A stretch of DNA of 12,809 nucleotides from an uncultured Clostridia bacterium (GTDB taxonomy: Bacteria; Bacillota; Clostridia; Oscillospirales; Ruminococcaceae). Positions within the stretch are counted from its first letter, which is position 1. Every line of letters starts with the position of its first letter. Made by a program: the position numbers and the translations under genes. The stretch spans positions 1 to 12,809 of the forward strand of contig CALERQ010000210.1 in assembly GCA_937907305.1 (NCBI GenBank). Reading direction: 5' to 3'. The notes below the pieces were generated by a model. It saw only the letters and a program-made list of their open reading frames with translations, did no database searches and had not been told where the DNA came from. Positions 7,144-12,809 of the stretch are shown here, in pieces.

Positions 7144-7177
7144 AAGGCTCCCCCAACCTCTCGGTCGGGGGAGCCTT
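7144..7177. terminator. Bidirectional intrinsic terminator between PPOX-like gene and hndD
   Basis: The stem AAGGCTCCCCC (7144-7154) pairs perfectly with GGGGGAGCCTT (7167-7177) around a 12-base loop. TTATTTC follows on the plus strand and TTGCTTTG on the minus strand. It lies 13 bases after the PPOX-like stop and 10 bases after the hndD stop, serving both convergent units. Confidence 0.88.
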
Positions 7178-7187
7178 ATTTCATCGC

Positions 7188-8930
7188 TTATTTATACAGC
7201 CCGCGCTTTACATAGGTGGTGTGCAGGATATGGTGCGCCAGGTGGCTGCCCGGCTCGCCCAGATAGTCGGCGTACAGCTCCTTCACCACGGGGTTCTCGT
7301 GGCTCTTGCGCAGGGTCATGGCCTCATCCTCGCTATACAGGGCCGCCGCGCGCAGGGAACGCAGATCGGTAAAGTTCCGCACATCGCCGCTCTGGTGGGG
7401 CTGGCCGCCGCCGTTTACGCAGCCGCCGGGGCAGGCCATCACTTCCACAAAGTGATACTCCGCCTCGCCGCTCTTGATGCGGTCCAGGAGCTTCGCCGCG
7501 TTGGCAAGACCGCTGGTCACGGCCACCTTCACCTTGGTCCCGGCCAGGTCGTACTCCGCCTCCTTGATGCCCTCGATACCGCGGACCTCACGGAACTCGG
7601 GCCGTGCCAGCTCCTTGCCGGTCACGATCTCGGAAACGGTCCGCAGCGCGGCCTCCATTACGCCGCCGGTGGCGCCAAAGATATGGCCCGCGCCGGAAGC
7701 GATGCCAAAGATGGGGTCAAACTCCTCATCGGGCAGCTGGGTAAACATTATACCCGCCCGGCGGATCATATCCGCCAGCTCCCGGGTGGTGATGGAAATA
7801 TCCACATCGGGCAGGCCCACCGCGCTCTGGCCCTCGCGGCCGATCTCAAACTTCTTGGCGGTGCAGGGCATCACACTCACCACCACGATGTTCTTGGGGT
7901 CCAGGCCCGCCTTCTGGGCGTAATAGGTTTTGATCAGCGCACCGAACATCTGCTGGGGGCTCTTGCAGGAAGAAAGATTATCCACAAATTCGGGGTAATA
8001 GTGCTCGCAGAATTTGATCCAGCCGGGGGAGCAGCTGGTGATGAGCGGCAGGGGACCGCCCTCCTTCAGGCGGTGCAGCAGCTCGGTGCCCTCCTCCATG
8101 ATGGTCACATCGGCGGCGGTATCCACATCAAAGACCTGGTCGAAGCCCAAGCGGCGCAGGGCAGCCACCAGCTTGCCCTCCACATTGGTGCCTATCGGCA
8201 TCCCAAAGCACTCGCCCAGCTGGGCGCGCACACTGGGCGCCGGCCCCACGATGACCGTCTTGGTCGGGTCGTTCAGGGCGGCCCACACCTTGTCGGTGTC
8301 GTCCCGCTCCCGCAGGGCGGCGGTGGGGCACACGGCGGTGCACTGGCCGCAGGCCACGCAGGCCGTCTCGGAAAGCGGCATATCAAAGGCACAGCCGATG
8401 TGGGTATCATAGCCGCGCTCGCAGGTCTCAATAACACCCGCGTACTGGTTCTTCTGGCACACGGCCACGCAGCGGCGGCACAGGATGCATTTGCTGTTAT
8501 CCCGCACCAGGTGGGGCATGGAAGCATCCACCATCTCGTTCTGCTGCTTCTTGGTAAAGCGGTCCATATCCACGCCGTATTCCCGGCACAGCTGCTGCAG
8601 CTCGCAGTCGGTGCTGCGGGGGCAGCTAAGGCAGTCGGTCCGGTGGGTGGAAAGGATCAGTTCCAGCGTGGTGCGGCGGTACTTTTGCAGGGCGGGGGTG
8701 TTGGTAAAGACCTCCATGCCCTCGTCCACCGGCATCACGCAGGCGGCAGCCAGGCCGCGGGCACCCTTTACCTCGCATACGCAGATGCGGCAGGCGCCGA
8801 TGGCATTGATTTCCTTCAGGTAGCACAGGGTGGGGATCCGGATACCGGCAATGTGCGCGGCTTCTAGAATGGTAGCGCCTTCGGGAGCGGCCACGGGAAT
8901 ATTATTGATCTTCAGGTTTACGGTATTCAT
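7188..8930 (-). CDS. hndD: [FeFe] hydrogenase catalytic subunit, HndD/HydA type
   Basis: The protein has 580 residues from ATG at 8930. Numbering from there, an N-terminal [2Fe-2S] domain uses C36, C47, C50 and C64. A His-Cys [4Fe-4S] site has H96, C100, C103 and C109. Two [4Fe-4S] ferredoxin motifs follow (C148/151/154/158 and C191/194/197/201). The H-cluster domain then carries TSCSPGW (298-304), MPCTAKKFE (C356), GGVMEAALR and EVMACPGGCVNGGGQP (C500, C504). The C-terminal small-subunit-like segment includes SHENP and the YLGEPGSHLAHHILH region. It would reduce protons or oxidise H2 with electrons relayed from HndC. The first H-cluster motif has Ser where the well-studied enzymes have a second Cys (TSCCP). 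It is the last gene of the operon, 16 bases after hndC, and maturases are not in this window. Confidence 0.96.
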   Translation of the reverse strand: MNTVNLKINNIPVAAPEGATILEAAHIAGIRIPTLCYLKEINAIGACRICVCEVKGARGLAAACVMPVDEGMEVFTNTPALQKYRRTTLELILSTHRTDCLSCPRSTDCELQQLCREYGVDMDRFTKKQQNEMVDASMPHLVRDNSKCILCRRCVAVCQKNQYAGVIETCERGYDTHIGCAFDMPLSETACVACGQCTAVCPTAALRERDDTDKVWAALNDPTKTVIVGPAPSVRAQLGECFGMPIGTNVEGKLVAALRRLGFDQVFDVDTAADVTIMEEGTELLHRLKEGGPLPLITSCSPGWIKFCEHYYPEFVDNLSSCKSPQQMFGALIKTYYAQKAGLDPKNIVVVSVMPCTAKKFEIGREGQSAVGLPDVDISITTRELADMIRRAGIMFTQLPDEEFDPIFGIASGAGHIFGATGGVMEAALRTVSEIVTGKELARPEFREVRGIEGIKEAEYDLAGTKVKVAVTSGLANAAKLLDRIKSGEAEYHFVEVMACPGGCVNGGGQPHQSGDVRNFTDLRSLRAAALYSEDEAMTLRKSHENPVVKELYADYLGEPGSHLAHHILHTTYVKRGLYK

Positions 8931-8938
8931 CTTGGTCA

Positions 8939-8943
8939 CTCCT
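8939..8943 (-). promoter_or_regulatory. Ribosome binding site deciding the hndD start
   Basis: AGGAG on the minus strand lies 8 bases before ATG 8930. The upstream in-frame GTG at 8937-8939 overlaps the box itself, so it cannot be the initiation codon used with it. Confidence 0.8.
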
Positions 8944-8946
8944 TTC

Positions 8947-10743
8947 TCAGCGTTTTACTATGGCGTTAAAGCGGCAGGTCTCCATGCAGGCGCCGCACTT
9001 AATGCACTTTTCGGGGTCAATGTGGTGGGGCTTTCTCACCTCACCGATGATAGCGTTTACAGGGCAGGCACGGGCGCAGGCGGTGCAGCCCTTGCACTTC
9101 TCTTCCTCTATGACAAAGCGGGTCAGCTTCTTGCACACGCCGGCAGGGCAGCGCTTCTCCACACAGTGGGCCTCGTACTCATCCCGGAAGTAATGCAGGG
9201 TGGAAAGCACCGGGTTGGGGGCGGATTGTCCCAGGGCGCACAGGCTGTTGGCCTTGATGTAGTAGCACAGCTCCTCCATCTCGCGCAGCAGCTCCAGCGT
9301 GCCGTTGCCGCTGGTGATCTGCTCCAGCATCTCCAGCAGGCGCCGGGTACCCACACGGCAGGGGGTGCACTTGCCGCAGCTCTCGTCCACGGTAAATTCC
9401 AGGAAGAACTTCGCGATATCCACCATGCAGGTGTCCTCATCCATCACGATCAAACCGCCGGAGCCCATCATGGAGCCGATGGCGATGAGGTTATCGTAGT
9501 CGATGGGGGTATCGATCAGGGAAGCGGGGATGCAGCCGCCGGAAGGGCCGCCGGTCTGCGCCGCCTTAAACTTCTTGCCGTTGGGGATGCAGCCGCCGAT
9601 ATCCTCCACGATCTCCCGCAGGGTGGTGCCCATGGGGATCTCCACCAGGCCGGTGTTGTTGATCTTACCCACCAGGCAGAATACCTTGGTGCCCTTGCTG
9701 CGCTCGGTGCCCATGCCGGCAAACCAGTCGGCGCCATTGAGGATAATGCGGGGGATATTGGCCCAGGTCTCTACATTGTTCAGGATGGTAGGCACGCCAA
9801 ACAGGCCCTTGACCGCCGGGAACGGCGGACGGGGACGGGGCTCGCCGCGGTGGCCCTCGATGGAGGTCATCAGCGCGGTCTCCTCGCCGCAGACAAAAGC
9901 GCCGGAGCCCAGACGCAGCTCAATATCAAAGGCAAAGCCGGTGCCAAAGATGTCGTTGCCCAGGAAGCCGTACTCTCTCGCCTGCTTAATGGCGATCTCC
10001 AGGCGGTGGATGGCAATGGGGTACTCGGCACGGACATAGATATAGCCCTGGTGCGCCCCGATGGCGTAGCCGGCAATGGTCATGGCCTCCAGTACCACAT
10101 GGGGGTCGCCCTCCAGCACGGAGCGATCCATAAACGCGCCGGGGTCGCCCTCATCGGCGTTGCAGCAGACATATTTCACATCGCCCTTGCTCTGCCGGGC
10201 AAAGAACCACTTCTGGCCGGTGGGGAAACCGCCGCCGCCGCGTCCGCGCAGGCCGCTGTCCTTAATGGTCTGGATGACCTCATCGGGGGTCATCTGGGTC
10301 AATACACGGCCCAGCGCCTCGTAGCCGTCCATGGCAATGTACTCGTCGATATTTTCGGGGTTGATGACACCGCAGTTGCGCAGGGCCACGCGGTGCTGCT
10401 TTTCGTAGAATTTGGTGTGATTGAGGTTCTTGATGGTCTTATCATCCACCACGGTCTCCTGGTACAGCAGGCGGGTGACGATACGGCCCTTGAGGATATG
10501 CTCCTCCACGATCTCGGGGATGTCCGCCTCGGTCACATGGCTGTAAAAGCAGCCCTCGGGGTACACTACCACCACGGGGCCCAGGGCGCACAGGCCAAAG
10601 CAGCCGGTCTTAATGACCTGCACTTCGCCCAGCAGGCCCTTTTCCTCCAGCTCCCGGTTCAGCTCATCAATGAGCGCCTGGGAATGGGAGGAGCTGCAGC
10701 CGGTGCCGCCGCACACCAGGATGTGTGTTCTTGCTATCGCCAT
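8947..10743 (-). CDS. hndC: Hydrogenase diaphorase subunit, NuoF-like, HndC/HydB type
   Basis: The protein has 598 residues. Residues 1-100 are a thioredoxin-like [2Fe-2S] domain (C11, C16, C48, C52). FMN and NAD(P) sites follow, with GLRGRGGGGFPTGQKW (164-179), CNADEGDPGAFMDR and GAFVCGEETALMTSIEG. An SLBB-like part lies near 350-440. C456, C459, C462 and C502 (SCGKCTPCRVG) bind one [4Fe-4S] cluster. The C-terminal ferredoxin domain carries two more (C550/553/556/560 and C580/583/586/590). A three-Cys stretch (C527, C532, C537) sits in the linker. The length and extra ferredoxin domain mark HndC/HydB rather than plain NuoF. It takes electrons from NAD(P)H or passes them to NAD(P)+ and is the probable bifurcation site. 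AGGAGG at 10754-10759 lies 10 bases before the ATG and overlaps the hndB stop. Cofactor choice between NAD and NADP is not settled here. Confidence 0.96.
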   Translation of the reverse strand: MAIARTHILVCGGTGCSSSHSQALIDELNRELEEKGLLGEVQVIKTGCFGLCALGPVVVVYPEGCFYSHVTEADIPEIVEEHILKGRIVTRLLYQETVVDDKTIKNLNHTKFYEKQHRVALRNCGVINPENIDEYIAMDGYEALGRVLTQMTPDEVIQTIKDSGLRGRGGGGFPTGQKWFFARQSKGDVKYVCCNADEGDPGAFMDRSVLEGDPHVVLEAMTIAGYAIGAHQGYIYVRAEYPIAIHRLEIAIKQAREYGFLGNDIFGTGFAFDIELRLGSGAFVCGEETALMTSIEGHRGEPRPRPPFPAVKGLFGVPTILNNVETWANIPRIILNGADWFAGMGTERSKGTKVFCLVGKINNTGLVEIPMGTTLREIVEDIGGCIPNGKKFKAAQTGGPSGGCIPASLIDTPIDYDNLIAIGSMMGSGGLIVMDEDTCMVDIAKFFLEFTVDESCGKCTPCRVGTRRLLEMLEQITSGNGTLELLREMEELCYYIKANSLCALGQSAPNPVLSTLHYFRDEYEAHCVEKRCPAGVCKKLTRFVIEEEKCKGCTACARACPVNAIIGEVRKPHHIDPEKCIKCGACMETCRFNAIVKR

Positions 10744-10758
10744 TGGTTCTTGTCCTCC

Positions 10759-11130
10759 TTATTCCATGTAGGCACCCACGGTATACTCGGTCACCGGGTT
10801 GCCGTTTACCAGATGTTCGGTCACAATGCGGGAGACCTTCTCGGGGGTCATCTTCACATAGGTCACCTTTTCCTTGCCGGGCTGGAATACCTCCACAATG
10901 GGCTCCAGCTTGCACATGCCGATGCATCCGGCCTGGGTCACCACTACATCCTTCAGGCCGCGGCGGTTCACTTCCTCCACAAAGGCGGTAAGCACCGGGC
11001 GGGCCCCGGCCGCAATGCCGCAGGTGGCCATGCCCACCACTACACGGGTGGCGGTGCTGTTATCCTGCCGCATGGCTACATTATTTTTCATCCGCTCCCG
11101 CAGGGCGGCCAGCTCTTCCAGAGATTTCAT
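10759..11130 (-). CDS. hndB: Small thioredoxin-fold [2Fe-2S] subunit, HndB type
   Basis: The protein has 123 residues, matching HndB of NADP-reducing hydrogenases. A short N-terminal helix (MKSLEELAALRERM) leads into GMATCGIAAGARPVLTAF and then QAGCIGMCKLEPIVEV, the two halves of a thioredoxin-like ferredoxin. Only three cysteines are present: C37, C69 and C73. The partner of C37 five residues on (C-x4-C) is Ala. A [2Fe-2S] cluster would need another ligand, or the protein may not hold one. GGGAGG at 11139-11144 is 8 bases from the ATG. The stop codon overlaps the ribosome binding site of hndC, indicating tight coupling. Its role in electron transfer or assembly is not firmly known. Confidence 0.92.
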   Translation of the reverse strand: MKSLEELAALRERMKNNVAMRQDNSTATRVVVGMATCGIAAGARPVLTAFVEEVNRRGLKDVVVTQAGCIGMCKLEPIVEVFQPGKEKVTYVKMTPEKVSRIVTEHLVNGNPVTEYTVGAYME

Positions 11131-11150
11131 CGCTTATTCCTCCCTCTCAC

Positions 11151-11645
11151 TCACAGGTATTTATCCAGGATCTTGTCCACCTCATCGGGGGTCAGGCGGC
11201 CGTACACATCCTCATTGATGGTCATGACCGGGGCCAGGCCGCACGCGCCGATGCAGCGGGTCGCCTCCAGCGAAAAGCGGCCGTCCGGGGTGGTGCCGCC
11301 GGGCTCTATGCCCAGCCGCTTCTGGATGCGCTCCAGCACATCGCCGGCGCCCTTTACATAGCAGGCCGTGCCCATGCACACGCCAATGTTGTAGGTCCCG
11401 CGGGGATTGAGGGTAAACTGCGCGTAAAAGGTCACTACACCGTAAACCTCCGCCAGCGGAATATTCAGCTCCTCGGCGATGATGGTCTGTACCTCAATGG
11501 GCAGGTAGCCGTAGATCTCCTGCGCCCCCTGCAGCACCGGCATCAGCGCGCCCTGCTGCTCCTTGTGGGCCGCTATCAGCTCCCGCAGCTGCTTTTCCTG
11601 CTCGGCCGTCCCGTGGAACGGCACGACGGTCTTTCTTTTTGCCAT
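11151..11645 (-). CDS. hndA: Hydrogenase [2Fe-2S] subunit, NuoE-like, HndA/HydC type
   Basis: The protein has 164 residues, the normal length of NuoE-like subunits. An N-terminal helical bundle (LRELIAAHKEQQGALMPVLQGAQEIYGYLP, in short parts) is followed by EVYGVVTFYAQFTLNPRG. The thioredoxin-fold domain has cluster ligands C90, C95, C131 and C135 (VCMGTACYVKGA and TRCIGACGLAP). The [2Fe-2S] cluster passes electrons to or from the FMN of HndC. AGGAGG at 11656-11661 is 10 bases from the ATG. The gene follows the GHKL ATPase gene after a 212-base gap and precedes hndB by 20 bases. No convincing promoter was found in that gap, so co-transcription with the ATPase gene is likely but unproved. Confidence 0.95.
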   Translation of the reverse strand: MAKRKTVVPFHGTAEQEKQLRELIAAHKEQQGALMPVLQGAQEIYGYLPIEVQTIIAEELNIPLAEVYGVVTFYAQFTLNPRGTYNIGVCMGTACYVKGAGDVLERIQKRLGIEPGGTTPDGRFSLEATRCIGACGLAPVMTINEDVYGRLTPDEVDKILDKYL

Positions 11646-11755
11646 GAGAATGGTTCCTCCTTATTTCCTCTCGGAATTGTTCCTCTATATCGTCAACTAC
11701 CAGTAGCGTAGTCTCTGCCATACTCTTCCCGCCAGCCCCTGCAGAAGGCAAGGTC

Positions 11756-11840
11756 CGGCCCCGCAGGGCGCCGGCCTGCGGCCGGCGTTGGCGGGCCTAC
11801 GGCCCGCCTCTGCGGCTGCGCCGCAGCCCCTGCGGGGCCG
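11756..11840. repeat. Cloverleaf-like multi-branch inverted repeat between the ATPase gene and hndA
   Basis: The outer 13-bp stem CGGCCCCGCAGGG (11756-11768) pairs perfectly with 11828-11840. It encloses three triloop hairpins: CGCCGGCC-tgc-GGCCGGCG (11769-11787), GGCGGGCC-tac-GGCCCGCC (11790-11808) and CTGCGGC-tgc-GCCGCAG (11810-11826). Only 0, 2, 1 and 1 bases are unpaired at the junctions. Nearly all of the 85 bases are paired. It begins 17 bases after the ATPase stop codon. No U-run follows, so it is not a standard terminator. RNA stability control, partial termination or a dispersed palindromic repeat are all possible. Confidence 0.88.
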
Positions 11841-11857
11841 CCGGCGCCTTTCGCGAA

Positions 11858-12418
11858 TTACAGCTTCTCCGGGGCGGGGCAGCACTCAGCCATCCCCTCG
11901 GCCACCTGCCCGGTAATAAACGCCAGCACCTCCGGCTCCGCCAGGGAGATCTCCTCCCCCAGCACCGCGCGGTACTCCCGGGTATCTGCCGTAAACCGCG
12001 CCCCATCGTACTCAAACTCCAGCCGGAAGTCCTTTTCCGGGCTGCCCCCGATGAGGGTGGCCATCGTCTGGGGCAGGTCCCCCAGCGGCAGCCGGTCTAT
12101 GTGGCTCATCCCAAAGACCGCCGTCACCGTGGTACCCACACCCGGCGCGCTTTCCACCGTCATGGTGCCGCCGGTCATTTCGGCCGCCATCTTCCACAGC
12201 GGCAGGCCCATGCCCACCCGGCGGGTGGTACGGCTGGTGTAAAAGGGATCGGTCACCTTCCGCACCGTTTCGGCGTCCATGCCGCAGCCGTCATCGGTGA
12301 TGGTCACCGTCAGCCTGTCCGCGGTCGGGCGGTAGCACACCGCCACCGTAATCAGGGAAGCCCCGGCTTTCACCGAGTTTTCGGCGATATCCAGGATATT
12401 GAGCGAAAGCTCCTGCAA
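11858..12418 (-). CDS. GHKL-fold ATP-binding protein of the hydrogenase operon
   Basis: The protein has 186 residues and carries only a HATPase_c domain plus a C-terminal extension. The N box is IAENSVKAGA (E13, N14), the G1 box DDGCGMD (42-48), the F box DPFYTS (57-62), and the G2 box GMGLPL (69-74). There is no histidine-bearing dimerisation domain, sensor or membrane segment. It therefore cannot be an ordinary histidine kinase by itself. It could be a serine-kinase or anti-sigma-like protein or an ATPase partner. The tail has a conserved-looking GMSHIDRLPLGDLPQTMATLI and FTADTREYRAVLG. From memory, proteins of this shape sit upstream of NuoE-like hydrogenase genes in many Clostridia. The start is TTG with GGGGGAG 6 bases before it. 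An in-frame stop just upstream excludes a longer form. Confidence 0.88.
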   Translation of the reverse strand: MQELSLNILDIAENSVKAGASLITVAVCYRPTADRLTVTITDDGCGMDAETVRKVTDPFYTSRTTRRVGMGLPLWKMAAEMTGGTMTVESAPGVGTTVTAVFGMSHIDRLPLGDLPQTMATLIGGSPEKDFRLEFEYDGARFTADTREYRAVLGEEISLAEPEVLAFITGQVAEGMAECCPAPEKL

Positions 12419-12424
12419 GCCGCA

Positions 12425-12431
12425 CTCCCCC
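12425..12431 (-). promoter_or_regulatory. Ribosome binding site supporting the TTG start of the ATPase gene
   Basis: GGGGGAG lies 6 bases before TTG 12418 on the minus strand. An in-frame TAG at 12431-12433 closes the frame upstream, so TTG is the only credible start. Confidence 0.78.
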
Positions 12432-12450
12432 TACCTTAAGCATACAATTT

Positions 12451-12479
12451 ATTTTATCAACCCTTGCCGCAAAAATCAA
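12451..12479 (-). promoter_or_regulatory. Sigma-A promoter of the ATPase-hndABCD operon
   Basis: On the minus strand TTGATT (12474-12479), 17 bases and TAAAAT (12451-12456) fit the consensus at 4/6 and 5/6 positions. Transcription would start near 12444, about 26 bases before the TTG start. No other promoter was seen between here and hndD. Confidence 0.65.
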
Positions 12480-12528
12480 CAGGCTTTTGCCTTTTTAGCA
12501 AGCGGTTATATCATTTATCAAATACCTA

Positions 12529-12558
12529 TTCTCATCAATCTTTAGTGATGGCTAAAAT
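12529..12558 (+). promoter_or_regulatory. Weak candidate promoter of the ferredoxin gene
   Basis: TTCTCA (12529-12534), 18 bases, then TAAAAT (12553-12558) is the best pair found on this strand. The A+T-rich stretch 12500-12570 also holds the dyad CATCA-N8-TGATG (12533-12550), which could be an operator. Both are tentative. Confidence 0.3.
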
Positions 12559-12623
12559 GCATAATAATTGCCCGTATTGCGCAGAATATCGGCAGTCCAA
12601 AAACGCGAAAGGAGCGATGAAAA

Positions 12624-12809
12624 ATGAAAGTGGAGCTGGATCACGAGGGGTGCATCGGCTGCGGGCTGTGCGTTTCCACCTGTCCGGCGGTTTTTCAGCT
12701 GGCGGCGGACGGCAAGGCGGAGGCGGTGCAGCCCCCCATCTCCGAGGAGGAAAAGGCGGACTGCCGGCTGGCGGCGGAGGACTGTCCGGTAAGCGTTATT
12801 ACGGCGGAG
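12624..12809 (+). CDS. Small [4Fe-4S] ferredoxin (3' end beyond window)
   Basis: From ATG 12624 there are 62 codons with no stop before the window ends. Single-cluster ferredoxins of this type are about 60-65 residues, so the gene probably ends within a few codons. CIGCGLCVSTCP (C10, C13, C16, C20) and C54 in EDCPVSVI form the cluster motif. C10, C13, C16 and C54 are the expected ligands, and C20 sits where some relatives can bind a fourth iron or form a disulfide. The protein is acidic, as usual for electron carriers. AAGGAG at 12609-12614 lies 9 bases from the ATG. An ATG at 12617 is in another frame. Its divergence from the bifurcating hydrogenase operon suggests it may feed or drain electrons from it, by inference from position only. 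Confidence 0.9.
   Translation, partial: MKVELDHEGCIGCGLCVSTCPAVFQLAADGKAEAVQPPISEEEKADCRLAAEDCPVSVITAE

Noticed and set aside
7221..11361. Two very long plus-strand open frames (7221-8867 and 8830-11361) antisense to hndD, hndC and hndB
   Set aside because: Their translations are Ala/Gly/His/Leu-rich with no recognisable domain, while the opposite strand carries perfectly conserved hydrogenase motifs. They arise from the G/C-rich third positions of the real genes.
11494..11721. Minus-strand frame starting MAETTLLVVDD, resembling the first strand and acidic pocket of a response regulator
   Set aside because: The likeness ends after about 20 residues, the ribosome binding site is poorly placed, and the rest overlaps hndA in another frame with no receiver-domain motifs. 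It is probably chance, at most a remnant.
12500..12545. Fur box upstream of the ferredoxin gene
   Set aside because: Only part of the pattern (TGAGAAT-type half) is present and the second half is poor, so it is not listed as a site.

Overview
The window reads as chromosomal DNA from an anaerobic, probably spore-forming member of the Clostridia. It most resembles gut Oscillospiraceae, although no species can be named from sequence alone. The reasons are strong AGGAGG ribosome binding sites, near-consensus sigma-A promoters (TTGACA-17-TATAAT occurs twice), tRNA genes with encoded CCA, a moderately high G+C content, a multi-domain Ig-like secreted protein, a spore-type cell-wall peptidase and a complete HndABCD-type [FeFe] hydrogenase operon.

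Layout. (1) 1-3760, minus: the N-terminal 1253 codons of a very large secreted protein whose 3' end lies outside the window. Its promoter is near 3908-3936, and its 5' leader carries three back-to-back palindromes. (2) 4023-4456: nearly three copies of a ~147-bp tandem repeat, ending in a perfect 27-bp-arm palindrome that runs into the tRNA genes. (3) 4446-4601, minus: tRNA-Thr(GGT) and tRNA-Trp(CCA), transcribed Trp first from a consensus promoter. (4) 4815-6134, plus: an M14 gamma-D-glutamyl-diaminopimelate peptidase with PG-binding and LysM domains. (5) 6154-6235: an array of short triloop hairpins. (6) 6263-7130: a divergent pair, an HxlR regulator (minus) and a pyridoxamine-phosphate-oxidase-like flavoprotein (plus), with overlapping promoters. 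(7) 7144-7177: a bidirectional terminator. (8) 7188-12418, minus: an ATPase of the GHKL fold followed by hndA, hndB, hndC and hndD. A cloverleaf-like set of inverted repeats separates the ATPase gene from hndA. (9) 12624-12809, plus: the start of a small [4Fe-4S] ferredoxin gene, divergent from the operon.

How the genes work together. HndA and HndC form the NuoE/NuoF-like diaphorase module with [2Fe-2S] clusters, FMN, and [4Fe-4S] clusters. HndB is a small thioredoxin-fold ferredoxin, and HndD is the H-cluster subunit. Such complexes exchange electrons among H2, NAD(P)H and ferredoxin by flavin-based bifurcation. The divergent ferredoxin is a plausible redox partner, and the GHKL ATPase is a plausible regulator. 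These links are inferred from gene order.

The least explained material is non-coding: the two families of packed mini-hairpins, the tandem repeats carrying copies of the tRNA-Thr 3' end in inverted orientation, and the palindromic 5' leader of the surface protein. No CRISPR array, insertion sequence or defence system was seen.
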